The translations under genes were made by a program, and so were the position numbers. A DNA stretch of 64,000 bases from Algoriphagus sp. (GTDB lineage: Bacteria > Bacteroidota > Bacteroidia > Cytophagales > Cyclobacteriaceae), in contig JAQSDM010000012.1 of the NCBI GenBank assembly GCA_029945945.1, forward strand, positions 186,001-250,000, read 5' to 3'. This document shows, one piece after another, positions 43,158-50,736 of the stretch (positions are counted from its first letter, which is position 1; each line of letters begins with the position of its first letter). The notes under the pieces are model-generated. The model worked only from the letters and a program-made list of their open reading frames with translations, was not told where the DNA came from and did not search any database.

Positions 43158-44231
43158 TCAAATACCTTTCATCCTGGCTCTCCAGGCAAAGGCTAACATT
43201 GGAAGTTGCTGATAGCTGTTAACGCCTGCTTTTACTCCCTGAGATTTAAGAAAAAGATCATTGGATCTGCGACTCAGCTCCAGTGAAAATGGCTTAACCG
43301 ATTCGGTAGCCTTCTGTAATGAAATCAAATCATTGATCACTCCCCGATCCAGCGTACTTATTAATTCTTTGTATTCATCGGGAGCCATCCGATAAAAATC
43401 CCGAAACTGATACATTAATAACCGCAATTGCCCTGAATATCGAAGCAATGGATCCTCGCTGTTACTGCAAATAACCCATGCAATGAAATTTGCTTCTCCT
43501 TCATCTGTCACCCCATAGCTATGAGCCATTTCGTGTGCAATGGTAAACGGCTGCTCCAAAGGGTGTAAAGTCGGATCGATGTAGCTCTCTCCGGTAAATG
43601 GGAAATAGATGCCCAAAATCCCCATTTTCCGCATGAACCCCGCAGGCGGGAACATTTTGGTTCTTGGATTTCCGGTGAAATTGAGCCCCAGGATATCCAG
43701 ATTATCGCCGACATTAGCCCGGACCAGTTTTTCTAATTCTTCATAAGGAAGTACCTCTGTAATTGCTGTTGTATCCTGGGAAATCAATCCCCTATTCTGC
43801 TTCACCAACCTCTCGGTAATCCAAATCTCTTCTTTCAACTCCACTAAATCGAGTGCTTTCGGCTTGAGTCCAAGCTGCTGAAAGATCGGGGTCCGCTGAT
43901 AATTGAAGCCCCAAAGAATCAGGAAGAAAAAAACTAAGGCTCCCAGACCATTTGCCAGGGCTTTGAACGTGTAAAAAAGTCTTTCTTTCCAGCCAATTCT
44001 TCTGCTGAACTTTAGAAAATAAAGCCCAAGAATCAACAGCAAGAGGAGTATAAAAAGATAAACGCTGGGAAATGGCAAATTTCCCAGCGTCATATCAATT
44101 ATGTTCCGGATTCCCGGAAAGAATGTTCTTGAATAAATAGTATCTGTAGCCTCCGGGTTTTGTATTGCAAAATAGCGAACTACGAGAGCAAGGATTCCCA
44201 GAATCGCCCAAGACCAGTCTCGTTTTCCCAT
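43158..44231 (-). CDS. DUF3810 family membrane zinc-protease-like protein
   Basis: 357 residues. Three transmembrane helices in the first 115 residues are followed by a soluble domain with the metal-binding motif HEMAH (H233-H237) in FTIAHEMAHSYGVTDEGEANFIAW, so zinc-protease activity is likely. The family is common in Bacteroidota and uncharacterised. It lies 15 bases downstream of nfuA on the minus strand and is probably co-transcribed with it. The biological substrate is unknown. Confidence 0.85.
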   Translation of the reverse strand: MGKRDWSWAILGILALVVRYFAIQNPEATDTIYSRTFFPGIRNIIDMTLGNLPFPSVYLFILLLLLILGLYFLKFSRRIGWKERLFYTFKALANGLGALVFFFLILWGFNYQRTPIFQQLGLKPKALDLVELKEEIWITERLVKQNRGLISQDTTAITEVLPYEELEKLVRANVGDNLDILGLNFTGNPRTKMFPPAGFMRKMGILGIYFPFTGESYIDPTLHPLEQPFTIAHEMAHSYGVTDEGEANFIAWVICSNSEDPLLRYSGQLRLLMYQFRDFYRMAPDEYKELISTLDRGVINDLISLQKATESVKPFSLELSRRSNDLFLKSQGVKAGVNSYQQLPMLAFAWRARMKGI

Positions 44232-44246
44232 GAGGCAAATATTAAA

Positions 44247-44828
44247 TTAGATTCCCTCTGCCTGAACTTCCTTTACCTCAGGAAGCATACGGGTAAGCAG
44301 GTTTTGAATTCCGGCTTTCAAAGTAACTGTACTCGATGGGCAACCGGAACAAGATCCCTGAAGGAGGACTTTCACAATTCCATCCTGAAAAGAATGGAAT
44401 ACAATAGCTCCGCCATCTTGCTCTACAGCAGGTCTGATATATTCGTCCAGAATGCCTTTGATTTTCTTCACTATCTCAGAATCATTCTCATCGAAAAGTG
44501 GATCTTTATCAAAACTAACCTGAACAGCAGGCTGGCCAGTCTCCAGATATTGTCTGATATGATCCCGAATAAACGTCTGAATTTCTGACCATTCCACATC
44601 CTCAGTCTTGGTGACAGTGACAAAATTTGAGGCAATGAAAACTCGCTGAACGGCTGCAAAATTGAAAAGTTCTTTAGCAAGTTGGCTGTTTCCTGCACTT
44701 TCCAAATCCGGATAATCGAAACTTACTCCATCTTCTGCCAACATGAAATTGGCGACAAACTTCAATGAGTTCGGATTAGGATTTGCCTCCATGTAGAGGT
44801 GAACAGGTCTTGCTTGTGCTTTCAGCAT
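44247..44828 (-). CDS. Nfu-type iron-sulfur cluster scaffold/carrier
   Basis: 193 residues. The N-terminal Nfu_N domain (EANPNPNSLKFVANFMLAEDGVSFDYPD, about 15-45) is followed by a NifU C-terminal domain with GSCSGCPSST, whose C160 and C163 bind a 4Fe-4S cluster at the dimer interface. It delivers clusters to apoproteins such as aconitase and lipoate synthase. Arrangement and length match eukaryotic NFU1-like and Bacteroidota NifU-family proteins. No suf genes are adjacent. Co-directional with the DUF3810 gene. Confidence 0.93.
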   Translation of the reverse strand: MLKAQARPVHLYMEANPNPNSLKFVANFMLAEDGVSFDYPDLESAGNSQLAKELFNFAAVQRVFIASNFVTVTKTEDVEWSEIQTFIRDHIRQYLETGQPAVQVSFDKDPLFDENDSEIVKKIKGILDEYIRPAVEQDGGAIVFHSFQDGIVKVLLQGSCSGCPSSTVTLKAGIQNLLTRMLPEVKEVQAEGI

Positions 44829-44854
44829 GGTATTCTTGATTTTTGTTTAGAAAA

Positions 44855-44886
44855 CCGAAATCAGGGCTTTAAGTTCCTGATTTCGG
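44855..44886 (-). terminator. Terminator after the ThuA gene
   Basis: CCGAAATCAGG and CCTGATTTCGG are perfect 11-bp arms around a 10-base loop. On the minus strand TTTTCT follows. It is 11 bases after the ThuA stop. Confidence 0.9.
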
Positions 44887-44897
44887 AAAATTTCGGA

Positions 44898-45632
44898 TTA
44901 TTTTAACGGATGACCTTTTGCTGCCCACCAGATGCCACCATACAAATGCTTCAGAAAATCAGGATCCTGAAAAGCACTTTCTACGTGACCTAAAGCCGTG
45001 TAAAATGATCTTCCTCCGTCAAATTCATGATACCAAGCCATTGGGTGATTTGGTCCGTTTCCTTTGGCCACAGTGTAGCTGGTTTCATCAGCATTGATCA
45101 GGACTTTGATATTCGGGTTGATATTTTTGAATTCGTACAATTCGTCTGTCCAAAGCCATGTATCAGGCAAATGAAAGGTAGCCGGATGGGTTTTGTCCAA
45201 AACCTGAAGTCTTACGGTTTGCTGCTTTGGGTGAGCCAGGAAATATGCTCCGATCATCTGATTGTACCAAGGCCATTCGTACTCGGTGTCAGTTGCGGAG
45301 TGAATTCCTACTACACCTTTTCCGCTTTGTACAAACTTCTGGAAAGCTGCTTTTTGCTCATCATTAAAGATCGTTCCGGTAGTACTCATCAAAATGACAA
45401 CGTCATATTTTGCGAGATTTTCATCGGTGAAAGCTCTCGCATCTTCAGTGGTATACACATCAAAAACATGGGTTTCTCCCATTTTCTTAAGTGCAACAAC
45501 GCCATCAGGAATAGATTGATGACGAAAACCGGCGGTCTTGCTGAAAACCAAGGCTTTGAATTGCTGAGCCGGAGCGATGAAAACAATGCTTAGAAGTAAT
45601 CCAAGCGTGATTAAGGAGGGTTTGAGATTCAT
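44898..45632 (-). CDS. Secreted ThuA-domain protein
   Basis: 244 residues with a signal peptide (cleaved near APAQ, 23). The ThuA glutamine-amidotransferase-like fold is shown by ALVFSKTAGFRHQSIPDGV (about 27-45), VVILMSTTG, GIHSATDTEYEWPWYNQMIGAYFLAHP (about 113-138) and the C-terminal GRSFYTALGHVESAFQDPDF (about 208). These proteins occur in carbohydrate-utilisation loci but have no firmly assigned reaction. It stands alone, preceded by two different heptad arrays and followed by a strong terminator. Confidence 0.9.
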   Translation of the reverse strand: MNLKPSLITLGLLLSIVFIAPAQQFKALVFSKTAGFRHQSIPDGVVALKKMGETHVFDVYTTEDARAFTDENLAKYDVVILMSTTGTIFNDEQKAAFQKFVQSGKGVVGIHSATDTEYEWPWYNQMIGAYFLAHPKQQTVRLQVLDKTHPATFHLPDTWLWTDELYEFKNINPNIKVLINADETSYTVAKGNGPNHPMAWYHEFDGGRSFYTALGHVESAFQDPDFLKHLYGGIWWAAKGHPLK

Positions 45633-45633
45633 A

Positions 45634-45698
45634 GTTTTGGGTTATTGGTTGATGATTTTTAAGTTAATGGTTATTAGGTTTTAAGTTATTTGTTAATA
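45634..45698. repeat. Heptad array 5 (GTTNNNN words)
   Basis: Words starting GTT occur at 45634, 45641, 45648, 45663, 45670, 45678, 45685 and 45692, that is, steps of 7 with occasional 8 and one mutated unit (45655). Examples are GTTATTG and GTTAATG. It begins two bases before the ThuA start codon and fills the first half of the gap to the VanX-like gene. Confidence 0.85.
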
Positions 45699-45724
45699 GG
45701 GTGAAAGTGGGAGGAGGAAAGTTT

Positions 45725-45759
45725 TTCATACTTCAGCCTTCTGAATTCATACTTCAACA
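45725..45759. repeat. Heptad array 6 (TTCATAC-type words)
   Basis: Words start exactly every 7 bases at 45725, 45732, 45739, 45746 and 45753; the first and fourth are both TTCATAC. It is a separate array with a different word, 27 bases from array 5, and ends eight bases before the VanX-like stop. Confidence 0.85.
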
Positions 45760-45767
45760 ATCGGAAA

Positions 45768-46517
45768 TCACTTGACAATTTCAAACTTCTCTCCGGCTTC
45801 TTGTCTGGAGAAAGCATTGAAATGCCACCATTCAGATCCGATTCCGGTAAATCCTGAGGCTTTCATTACTTTCCGCAGGATCTCCCGATTGGCCACCTGA
45901 GCGCGAGTGATCTTACCTTCAGCCATCATTTCTAATTCCCTATCAGGATAGGCTTCATAACCAAAGAAATCATAATCGGTTCCCATATCAATAGGTCTTC
46001 CTGCTTCAACATCATAAATGGTCAGGTCTACCGCCACTCCGAAATTATGTAAACTTCCAACTTTGGGATCTGCCACATACAGCGGTTTGATGCTATCTGG
46101 CTTTTCCAGATTATCCCAAAGAATCTGCTGAACGCTAAGCGGACGAACTCCATCATAAACCAACAATGTCAGGTTAGGATATTCACTTTGAAGCATTTCC
46201 TGAGCTTTCTTCAACCTATCCGCAACTTCCGGCTGCAAATACGCATGGGTCAAATCTCCATATACATCCTGCTCAAAGAAATTATTTGTGGTTGAATACA
46301 TGAGCTCTACCTTCAGTCCGGGAATCCCCTCTTCGATATTCACCAATCCCTGACTTTTCAATGTTTCTTCCAGTTCTGTCAACCCAACAGCCCTGGAAAC
46401 TTCCAGGCTATCTTTCGAAGTTTCTGCCTCAGGTTCTATGACAGAACCATCTCCTTTGTCAGAAGCACAACCTAATGTAAGTACGGACAAAGTCAGAAAG
46501 TAAAATATATTTTTCAT
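45768..46517 (-). CDS. VanX-like D-alanyl-D-alanine dipeptidase (M15), lipoprotein
   Basis: 249 residues with a lipoprotein signal ending LTLGC (C17). Zinc-peptidase M15 motifs are SLHNFGVAVDLT (about 155-166; His and Asp ligands) and EWWHFN (229-234; catalytic Glu and zinc His), plus the YDGVRPLSVQQ substrate segment. It hydrolyses D-Ala-D-Ala-type dipeptides, here presumably in the periplasm for cell-wall recycling rather than vancomycin resistance, since no vanHA genes are present. The SDR gene ends three bases before its start, so they form a two-gene unit. Confidence 0.92.
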   Translation of the reverse strand: MKNIFYFLTLSVLTLGCASDKGDGSVIEPEAETSKDSLEVSRAVGLTELEETLKSQGLVNIEEGIPGLKVELMYSTTNNFFEQDVYGDLTHAYLQPEVADRLKKAQEMLQSEYPNLTLLVYDGVRPLSVQQILWDNLEKPDSIKPLYVADPKVGSLHNFGVAVDLTIYDVEAGRPIDMGTDYDFFGYEAYPDRELEMMAEGKITRAQVANREILRKVMKASGFTGIGSEWWHFNAFSRQEAGEKFEIVK

Positions 46518-46520
46518 TGC

Positions 46521-47282
46521 TTATTTCAGGTCTTTTTTAACCAAAGCTGCAGATCCCTGAGCCGTCGGCAGTACTACAATATCCGCCAAAACCACATGGG
46601 CCGGTCGATTTACGGCAAATTCAATTATATCTGCAATATCCTGAGCGACAAGTGGCTCGTATCCCTGATAGATCGTCTCTGCGCGTGCCGAATCACCTTT
46701 AAATCTTACCAGGGAAAACTCTGTCTCGACTAATCCCGGATGAATCCCTACCACTCTGATTCCAAACGGATTCAGGTCAATTCTCATTCCTTTAGTGATC
46801 GCATCAACTGCATGTTTCGAACCGCAATAAACGTTACCATTTGGGTAAACTTCCTTACCGGCAATTGACCCAATATTGATTATCATCCCGGATTTACGGT
46901 CGCACATTCCGGGAATTATTGCTTTGGAAACGTACAGCAAGCCCTTCACATTGATATCTATCATCGCATCCCAATCGTCCATGTTTCCGGATTGGATAGG
47001 ATCCATGCCATGAGCATTTCCAGCATTATTGAGAAGGACATCTACATTTTTCCAGTTTTCGGGAAGGTTTCCCAGGATTTCCATCACCGTTTCGCGGTCT
47101 CTCACATCAAAAACAAGCGGCAGAAAATCAATTCCTTCCGGCATTTCAGATTTCAATTCAACCAGGCGATCGGCTCTTCTTCCTGTAGCGATGATGTGAA
47201 AGCCCATTTTTGCCAAAGTGATAGCAGAGGCACGGCCAATTCCCGAAGTAGCTCCGGTGACCAAAGCAATTTTCTTTTCCAT
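46521..47282 (-). CDS. Short-chain dehydrogenase/reductase
   Basis: 253 residues, classical SDR: cofactor motif TGATSGIGRA (about 9-18), ATGRRADR suggesting NADP(H) preference, NNAGNAHG (about 89), Ser in INIGSIAG (about 138) and catalytic YxxxK in YCGSKHA (about 152-158). The sequence resembles YdfG-type 3-hydroxy acid/serine dehydrogenases. The substrate is not proven. First gene of a unit with the VanX-like lipoprotein. Confidence 0.93.
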   Translation of the reverse strand: MEKKIALVTGATSGIGRASAITLAKMGFHIIATGRRADRLVELKSEMPEGIDFLPLVFDVRDRETVMEILGNLPENWKNVDVLLNNAGNAHGMDPIQSGNMDDWDAMIDINVKGLLYVSKAIIPGMCDRKSGMIINIGSIAGKEVYPNGNVYCGSKHAVDAITKGMRIDLNPFGIRVVGIHPGLVETEFSLVRFKGDSARAETIYQGYEPLVAQDIADIIEFAVNRPAHVVLADIVVLPTAQGSAALVKKDLK

Positions 47283-47430
47283 GCCGGCAAGATAACTGAT
47301 TTAGAAAAAAGTGGGTCAGGATTTTATCTCTGGCGAAAGCAAAAAGGAGAATTTACTGTTTCTCGAATATGATATTCGCCTTCTTGACACTCACCAAATA
47401 AAAGAAAGATAGAAGTTCAAATCTACCTGC

Positions 47431-47458
47431 TGTGGACTGTCGTCCGTGGTCTATGGAC
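47431..47458. repeat. Heptad array 7 (inverted, diverged copy of array 1)
   Basis: Words start at 47431 (TGTGGAC), 47438, 47445 and 47452 (TATGGAC). The reverse complement, together with the flank to 47412, aligns with 10071-10120 with about one mismatch in five. It lies in the 189-base gap between porT and the SDR gene. Confidence 0.8.
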
Positions 47459-47471
47459 GATTCAAATTCTC

Positions 47472-48269
47472 TTACTGAAAATTCAAATAGATGGTAATCG
47501 ACTTGTTCTTGATGGAAGAGATGGCATCCCGGATTTCAGGAATTGTATTTTCGGCCTGATAAAGGTTATTCAAACCATGTGAGAAGCGGATTTCAGGAGC
47601 AAACTTGAAATACCGAAAATAGATCTCGAAGCCCATTCCCATTTCAATCGAGAAATCTTTTCCGGTCGTCACCAATTCATCCAGATTTGCTTCTTCCTGG
47701 CTTTTAGTCCGGAACTGATAGCTAGCTCCACCGATAAAATACATTCGAGTATTGTTGAACCGCGTGGAGCGATACTTAAATAAGATCGGCAGCTCCACCA
47801 TCGTTGCTTCATTCACGATTACCGTTGGAGCATTTACAGCCTCATTATTTGTATTTCCAGTCCCCGGCAAATTTGTCGGAACATCACTATAAAAATTTAC
47901 TTCAGTCCTGTATTCGTAAAAACCGACTTTGGGAGTAAAGAGTAGATGGACCTGATCGTGAAATCGAAGCATCCCGACAAAACCCAGCGAAAACCCTGGT
48001 GAAAATTCCGTGTAAATCGATGCCAAATCACTTGTAGTCGTATTTGCCGGATCAAAAAAAGCATCTGAATATTTTAACCGATAGGTATTGGTATGAGCGG
48101 CAAGAAAAAACCCGTAAGACAATAATTTATCATCGGACCCTGACCCACTTGTGAGGCCAAACATTCCCTGTGCAAAAGAATTAAATGAGAAAAAGAAGAT
48201 CAGAACTGTCGCGAAGGCTATTTTGTACCTACGTAGATCGAACTGATTCCAAAAGTGAGAGGTTTGCAT
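47472..48269 (-). CDS. porT: PorT-like outer-membrane protein (type IX secretion)
   Basis: 265 residues with a signal peptide ending SFAQ (about 34). A beta-barrel of the PorT/OMP_b-brl_2 type follows, with characteristic MVELPILFKYRSTRFNNTRMYFIGGASYQ (about 157-185) and a C-terminal strand. PorT is needed for the type IX secretion system used for gliding adhesins and exported enzymes, and it is often next to ubiE, as here. The start overlaps ubiE by 52 bases, and no closer ATG, GTG or TTG exists before the signal peptide. The remaining T9SS genes are not in the window. Confidence 0.85.
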   Translation of the reverse strand: MQTSHFWNQFDLRRYKIAFATVLIFFFSFNSFAQGMFGLTSGSGSDDKLLSYGFFLAAHTNTYRLKYSDAFFDPANTTTSDLASIYTEFSPGFSLGFVGMLRFHDQVHLLFTPKVGFYEYRTEVNFYSDVPTNLPGTGNTNNEAVNAPTVIVNEATMVELPILFKYRSTRFNNTRMYFIGGASYQFRTKSQEEANLDELVTTGKDFSIEMGMGFEIYFRYFKFAPEIRFSHGLNNLYQAENTIPEIRDAISSIKNKSITIYLNFQ

Positions 48270-48940
48270 AGAGTGCTGGTAAAACCGACTTTTTTCAAAA
48301 CCGCCAGAAAATCTTCTCCGTCAGGGAAAGCCTGAACAGATTCCGGTAGATAAGTATAAGCAGAATTGTCATTTGATACAATTTTGCCGATTTGAGGCAG
48401 AATGTAGTTGGAATACAAAGCGTATGCCTGTTTCATCGGGAAAGCCCTTGGCTTTGAAAACTCCACAATAACAGTCTTTCCGCCCGGCTTCAATACCCGG
48501 TACATATCTGCCAGTCCTTTTTCCAGATTTTCGAAGTTTCTGACTCCAAAGGAAACGATGACCGCATCGAACTTATTATCTTCAAAAAGCAAGCCTTCGG
48601 AATCTCCCATCTGAAGTTGGATTTTATCCTCAAGCCCGCGCTTTTTCATCTTCTTAATTCCCTCAGCAAGCATGCCTTCGGAAATGTCCACTCCGATGAT
48701 CTTATCAGGATTCAGTGCCAAAGCTTCAATCGCAAAATCACCAGTTCCGGTCGCAATGTCCAGGATCAATTTAGGCTGATCTTTTTTCAAAAGCTTGATC
48801 GCCTTTTTTCTCCAGATGATGTCAATCCCCAGGCTCAGCACATGATTCAGCAAATCATAGCGATGACTGATATTGTTGAACATCTCGGCTACCTGAGCTT
48901 TTTTGGGGTCTTGCTTATTTTTGTAAGGAACTACGGACAT
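48218..48940 (-). CDS. ubiE: Demethylmenaquinone/ubiquinone methyltransferase
   Basis: 240 residues, SAM-dependent. It performs the last step of menaquinone synthesis (C-methylation); this lineage is expected to use menaquinone. Motifs: VAEMFNNISHRYDLLNHVLSLGIDIIWRKKA (about 17-47, UbiE signature 1), DIATGTGDFAIEA (SAM loop, about 61) and MYRVLKPGGKTVIVEFSKP (about 142-160). It overlaps porT downstream. Also called menG. Confidence 0.96.
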   Translation of the reverse strand: MSVVPYKNKQDPKKAQVAEMFNNISHRYDLLNHVLSLGIDIIWRKKAIKLLKKDQPKLILDIATGTGDFAIEALALNPDKIIGVDISEGMLAEGIKKMKKRGLEDKIQLQMGDSEGLLFEDNKFDAVIVSFGVRNFENLEKGLADMYRVLKPGGKTVIVEFSKPRAFPMKQAYALYSNYILPQIGKIVSNDNSAYTYLPESVQAFPDGEDFLAVLKKVGFTSTLCKPLTFGISSIYVGTK

Positions 48941-49077
48941 TAGAAATCATTCTTTGGAGGCGCAATAATACTGAAGAAACCCGAGGAATCGAAAATTGTT
49001 GCCTTCAAGCCGGAGAGAATGCCATTGGGAAAGTATTCTGAAACAGGCATTTTCAAGCCTGATTACGAATCCCGATG

Positions 49078-49092
49078 CATAATCCGGGATTA
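49078..49092. promoter_or_regulatory. Dyad next to the engB promoter
   Basis: ATAATCC and GGATTAT flank a single G, immediately upstream of the TACTTTTG element at 49096-49103. Such a placement could suit a repressor or activator. Confidence 0.4.
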
Positions 49093-49095
49093 TCG

Positions 49096-49103
49096 TACTT
49101 TTG
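49096..49103 (+). promoter_or_regulatory. Candidate -7 element for engB
   Basis: TACTTTTG fits TAnnTTTG and ends 17 bases before the ATG at 49121. It lies inside the longer open frame starting at 49019, which therefore is not the real start. Confidence 0.55.
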
Positions 49104-49120
49104 TCGGGAAATCAAAGTTT

Positions 49121-49732
49121 ATGATCCAGAAAGCAACTTTTGTAATCAGTAATAATAATCCGGGAAAATGTCCCAAGCCTGATCGTGCTGAGATCGCATT
49201 TATCGGAAGATCAAACGTGGGAAAAAGCTCCCTGATCAACATGATCACCGGAACCAAAGACTTGGCGAAAACTTCCGCCAAACCCGGAAAAACTCAGTTA
49301 ATCAATCATTTTTTAATCGATGATCGCTGGTACATGGTCGATTTGCCTGGCTATGGTTTTGCCAAAGTCAATAAGAAAGTAAAAGATGGCTGGGAGGCCA
49401 TGATCAGCACTTACTTGACCAAAAGAGAAAATCTCTGCGGAGTTTTTATTCTGATTGACAGTCGGCTTGAGCCACAGGGGATTGACCTTGAGTTCCTGTC
49501 CTGGTGCGGATCTGAGGGCATTCCTCTTGTTATTGTCTTTACCAAAGCTGATAAGCAATCCAAAGGAAAGACTGATCAGAACGTGAAAGCCTTTCTCAAA
49601 AAGACCACTGAGATCTTCGAAGAGTTACCTGATTACTTTGTGACTTCCGCAGAAAGCAGCACGGGAAAGGAAGAATTGGTCAAGTTTATCGAAGAGTTGG
49701 TCAAGGAATACGAAACAGGGGAAATCTATTGA
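49121..49732 (+). CDS. engB: Ribosome-biogenesis GTPase EngB (YihA/YsxC)
   Basis: 203 residues from the ATG at 49121, the usual EngB length; the 34 upstream codons precede the promoter and look non-coding. TrmE-Era-EngA-type GTPase motifs: G1 GRSNVGKSS (about 29-37), switch G2 within TSAKPGKTQ, G3 DLPGYG (about 76), G4 TKAD (about 142) and G5 TSAES. It is required for assembly of the 50S subunit. DUF5606 follows 39 bases later with its own promoter-like element. Confidence 0.95.
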   Translation: MIQKATFVISNNNPGKCPKPDRAEIAFIGRSNVGKSSLINMITGTKDLAKTSAKPGKTQLINHFLIDDRWYMVDLPGYGFAKVNKKVKDGWEAMISTYLTKRENLCGVFILIDSRLEPQGIDLEFLSWCGSEGIPLVIVFTKADKQSKGKTDQNVKAFLKKTTEIFEELPDYFVTSAESSTGKEELVKFIEELVKEYETGEIY

Positions 49733-49742
49733 CCTGAAACTC

Positions 49743-49750
49743 TATATTTG
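49743..49750 (+). promoter_or_regulatory. Candidate -7 element for the DUF5606 gene
   Basis: TATATTTG lies 21 bases before the ATG at 49772, between engB and the DUF5606 gene. Confidence 0.5.
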
Positions 49751-49771
49751 CAACCTGAAAAAATTTAATCC

Positions 49772-50194
49772 ATGAATTTCAAAGACCTAGCAACAGTTTC
49801 CGGCAAGTCCGGATTGTACAAAATATTGAAACCTTCCAGAACAGGTGTGATCCTGGAAAGCCTGGATGAGAAGAAAACCAAACTGGTAGCCGGAATGGCG
49901 CAGCGGGTATCTATCCTTGGAGATATTTCCATCTACACGCTGACAGAAGAAGGCGCTGAGCCTTTGGAGTCGGTGATGAAAAAAATCGAAGCTGAGTTCA
50001 AAGGAGATCTGGGACTGGATGCCAATCCGGATGATTCCGAGCTGAGAGCTTTTATGAAGCATGTGCTTCCCACCGTCGATGAAGGCAGAGTCTATACTTC
50101 TGATATCAAGAAATTGGTTTCCTGGTATAAAATTGTCCGTTCTCAAGCTCCTGAAGTCCTTGAGGAAACTCCGGAAACAAAAACTGAAGAATAA
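49772..50194 (+). CDS. DUF5606-type protein
   Basis: 140 residues. The N-terminal part (LATVSGKSGLYKILKPSRTGVILESLDEKKTKLV, about 6-40) forms a small beta-barrel with an SH3-like look, and the C-terminal half is helical (MKKIEAEFKGDLGLDANPDDSELRAFMKHVLP, about 70-102; DIKKLVSWYKIV). This is a conserved Bacteroidota protein of unknown function, matching my memory of DUF5606. An acidic Glu/Thr tail ends it. It is followed by a clear terminator. Confidence 0.8.
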   Translation: MNFKDLATVSGKSGLYKILKPSRTGVILESLDEKKTKLVAGMAQRVSILGDISIYTLTEEGAEPLESVMKKIEAEFKGDLGLDANPDDSELRAFMKHVLPTVDEGRVYTSDIKKLVSWYKIVRSQAPEVLEETPETKTEE

Positions 50195-50199
50195 TTCCA

Positions 50200-50223
50200 A
50201 GCCCGAGAAATCGGGCTTTTTTT
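50200..50223 (+). terminator. Terminator after the DUF5606 gene
   Basis: AGCCCGA and TCGGGCT make a 7-bp stem with a GAAA loop and seven Ts. The T-run merges with the promoter element of the next gene. Confidence 0.9.
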
Positions 50224-50230
50224 ATCTTTG
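50223..50230 (+). promoter_or_regulatory. -7 element three bases from a start codon
   Basis: TATCTTTG fits TAnnTTTG exactly and is followed by ATT and then the ATG at 50234. With Bacteroidota spacing, transcription would start at or within a few bases of the ATG, giving a leaderless message. Confidence 0.6.
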
Positions 50231-50233
50231 ATT

Positions 50234-50539
50234 ATGGAAAACTCTCCGCTATCTGATACTTTTTCACTGCTTGCCAAAGACTTCACACTTCCTGAAATCA
50301 AGAAAGATTTTGACGAGGAAAAAGCCATTGAATTCCTTTCCAAAGCTATCAGCCAATTGCTGGACAGGGATTTTGAGCGGCTTTTGCAGATTTGTTACCG
50401 AATCGATCTGGGAGAAAACCGGTTGAAAAAAATCCTCCACGAAGGTAAACCTGATCAGGTCGCGTCCGACTTGGCGAAAGCCCTTTGGGATAGACAAAAG
50501 CAGAAAGTAGAAATCAGAAGGAGATATTCGGAGGGTTAG
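50234..50539 (+). CDS. Small helical protein of unknown function
   Basis: 101 residues from the ATG at 50234; a TTG two codons upstream is inside the promoter element. The protein is predicted to be all helical and charged (DFDEEKAIEFLSKAISQLLDRDFERLLQICYRIDLGENRLKKIL), with no signal peptide. It resembles small conserved cytoplasmic proteins seen in Bacteroidota but no named family is recognised. Its stop lies at the edge of a long heptad-repeat region. Confidence 0.7.
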   Translation: MENSPLSDTFSLLAKDFTLPEIKKDFDEEKAIEFLSKAISQLLDRDFERLLQICYRIDLGENRLKKILHEGKPDQVASDLAKALWDRQKQKVEIRRRYSEG

Positions 50540-50585
50540 AAGTTGGAGGCTGGGAAGCAGGAAGTCTGGAAGCAGAAGGTTGGAT
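50539..50585. repeat. Heptad array 8 (GAAGNNG words)
   Basis: GAAG/GAGG words start at 50539, 50546, 50554, 50561 and 50569 (steps 7 or 8), for example GAAGTTG and GAAGTCTG. The first word is at the stop codon of the small helical protein. Confidence 0.75.
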
Positions 50586-50601
50586 ATTGAAAGTGGCATA
50601 A

Positions 50602-50708
50602 TCTCTAATCTCCCAATCTCCTTTCTCCAAATTCCTAATCCCTAATCTCCCATTCTCCAGTCTCTTTTCTCCAATCTCCTTATCTCCCTTTCCCAAATCC
50701 TAATCAAT
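50602..50708. repeat. Heptad array 9 (TCTC-N3 words), longest array
   Basis: Fifteen pyrimidine-rich words start at 50602, 50609, 50617, 50624, 50632, 50639, 50646, 50654, 50661, 50668, 50675, 50683, 50691, 50698 and 50704. Steps are 7 or 8 (once 6). Typical words are TCTCTAA and TCTCCAA. The array fills the gap up to the promoter region of the isomerase gene. Confidence 0.85.
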
Positions 50709-50710
50709 TT

Positions 50711-50718
50711 TTACATTC
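50711..50718 (+). promoter_or_regulatory. Candidate -7 element for the isomerase gene
   Basis: TTACATTC/TACATTCG resembles TAnnTTTG with one mismatch, 18 bases before the ATG at 50737 and directly after array 9. Confidence 0.35.
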
Positions 50719-50736
50719 GCATAAACCCCAAGAACC

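Noticed and set aside
45768..46517. Vancomycin-resistance VanX
   Set aside because: No vanH, vanA or two-component genes; a lipoprotein signal suggests periplasmic cell-wall recycling instead.
49019..49120. Longer N-terminus for EngB
   Set aside because: The extra 34 codons contain the promoter-like TACTTTTG and a dyad and lack family similarity; 203 residues is the normal length.
50539..50708. Could the repeat arrays be CRISPR?
   Set aside because: Units are 7-8 bases and degenerate, with no 25-40-base repeats, unique spacers or cas genes.
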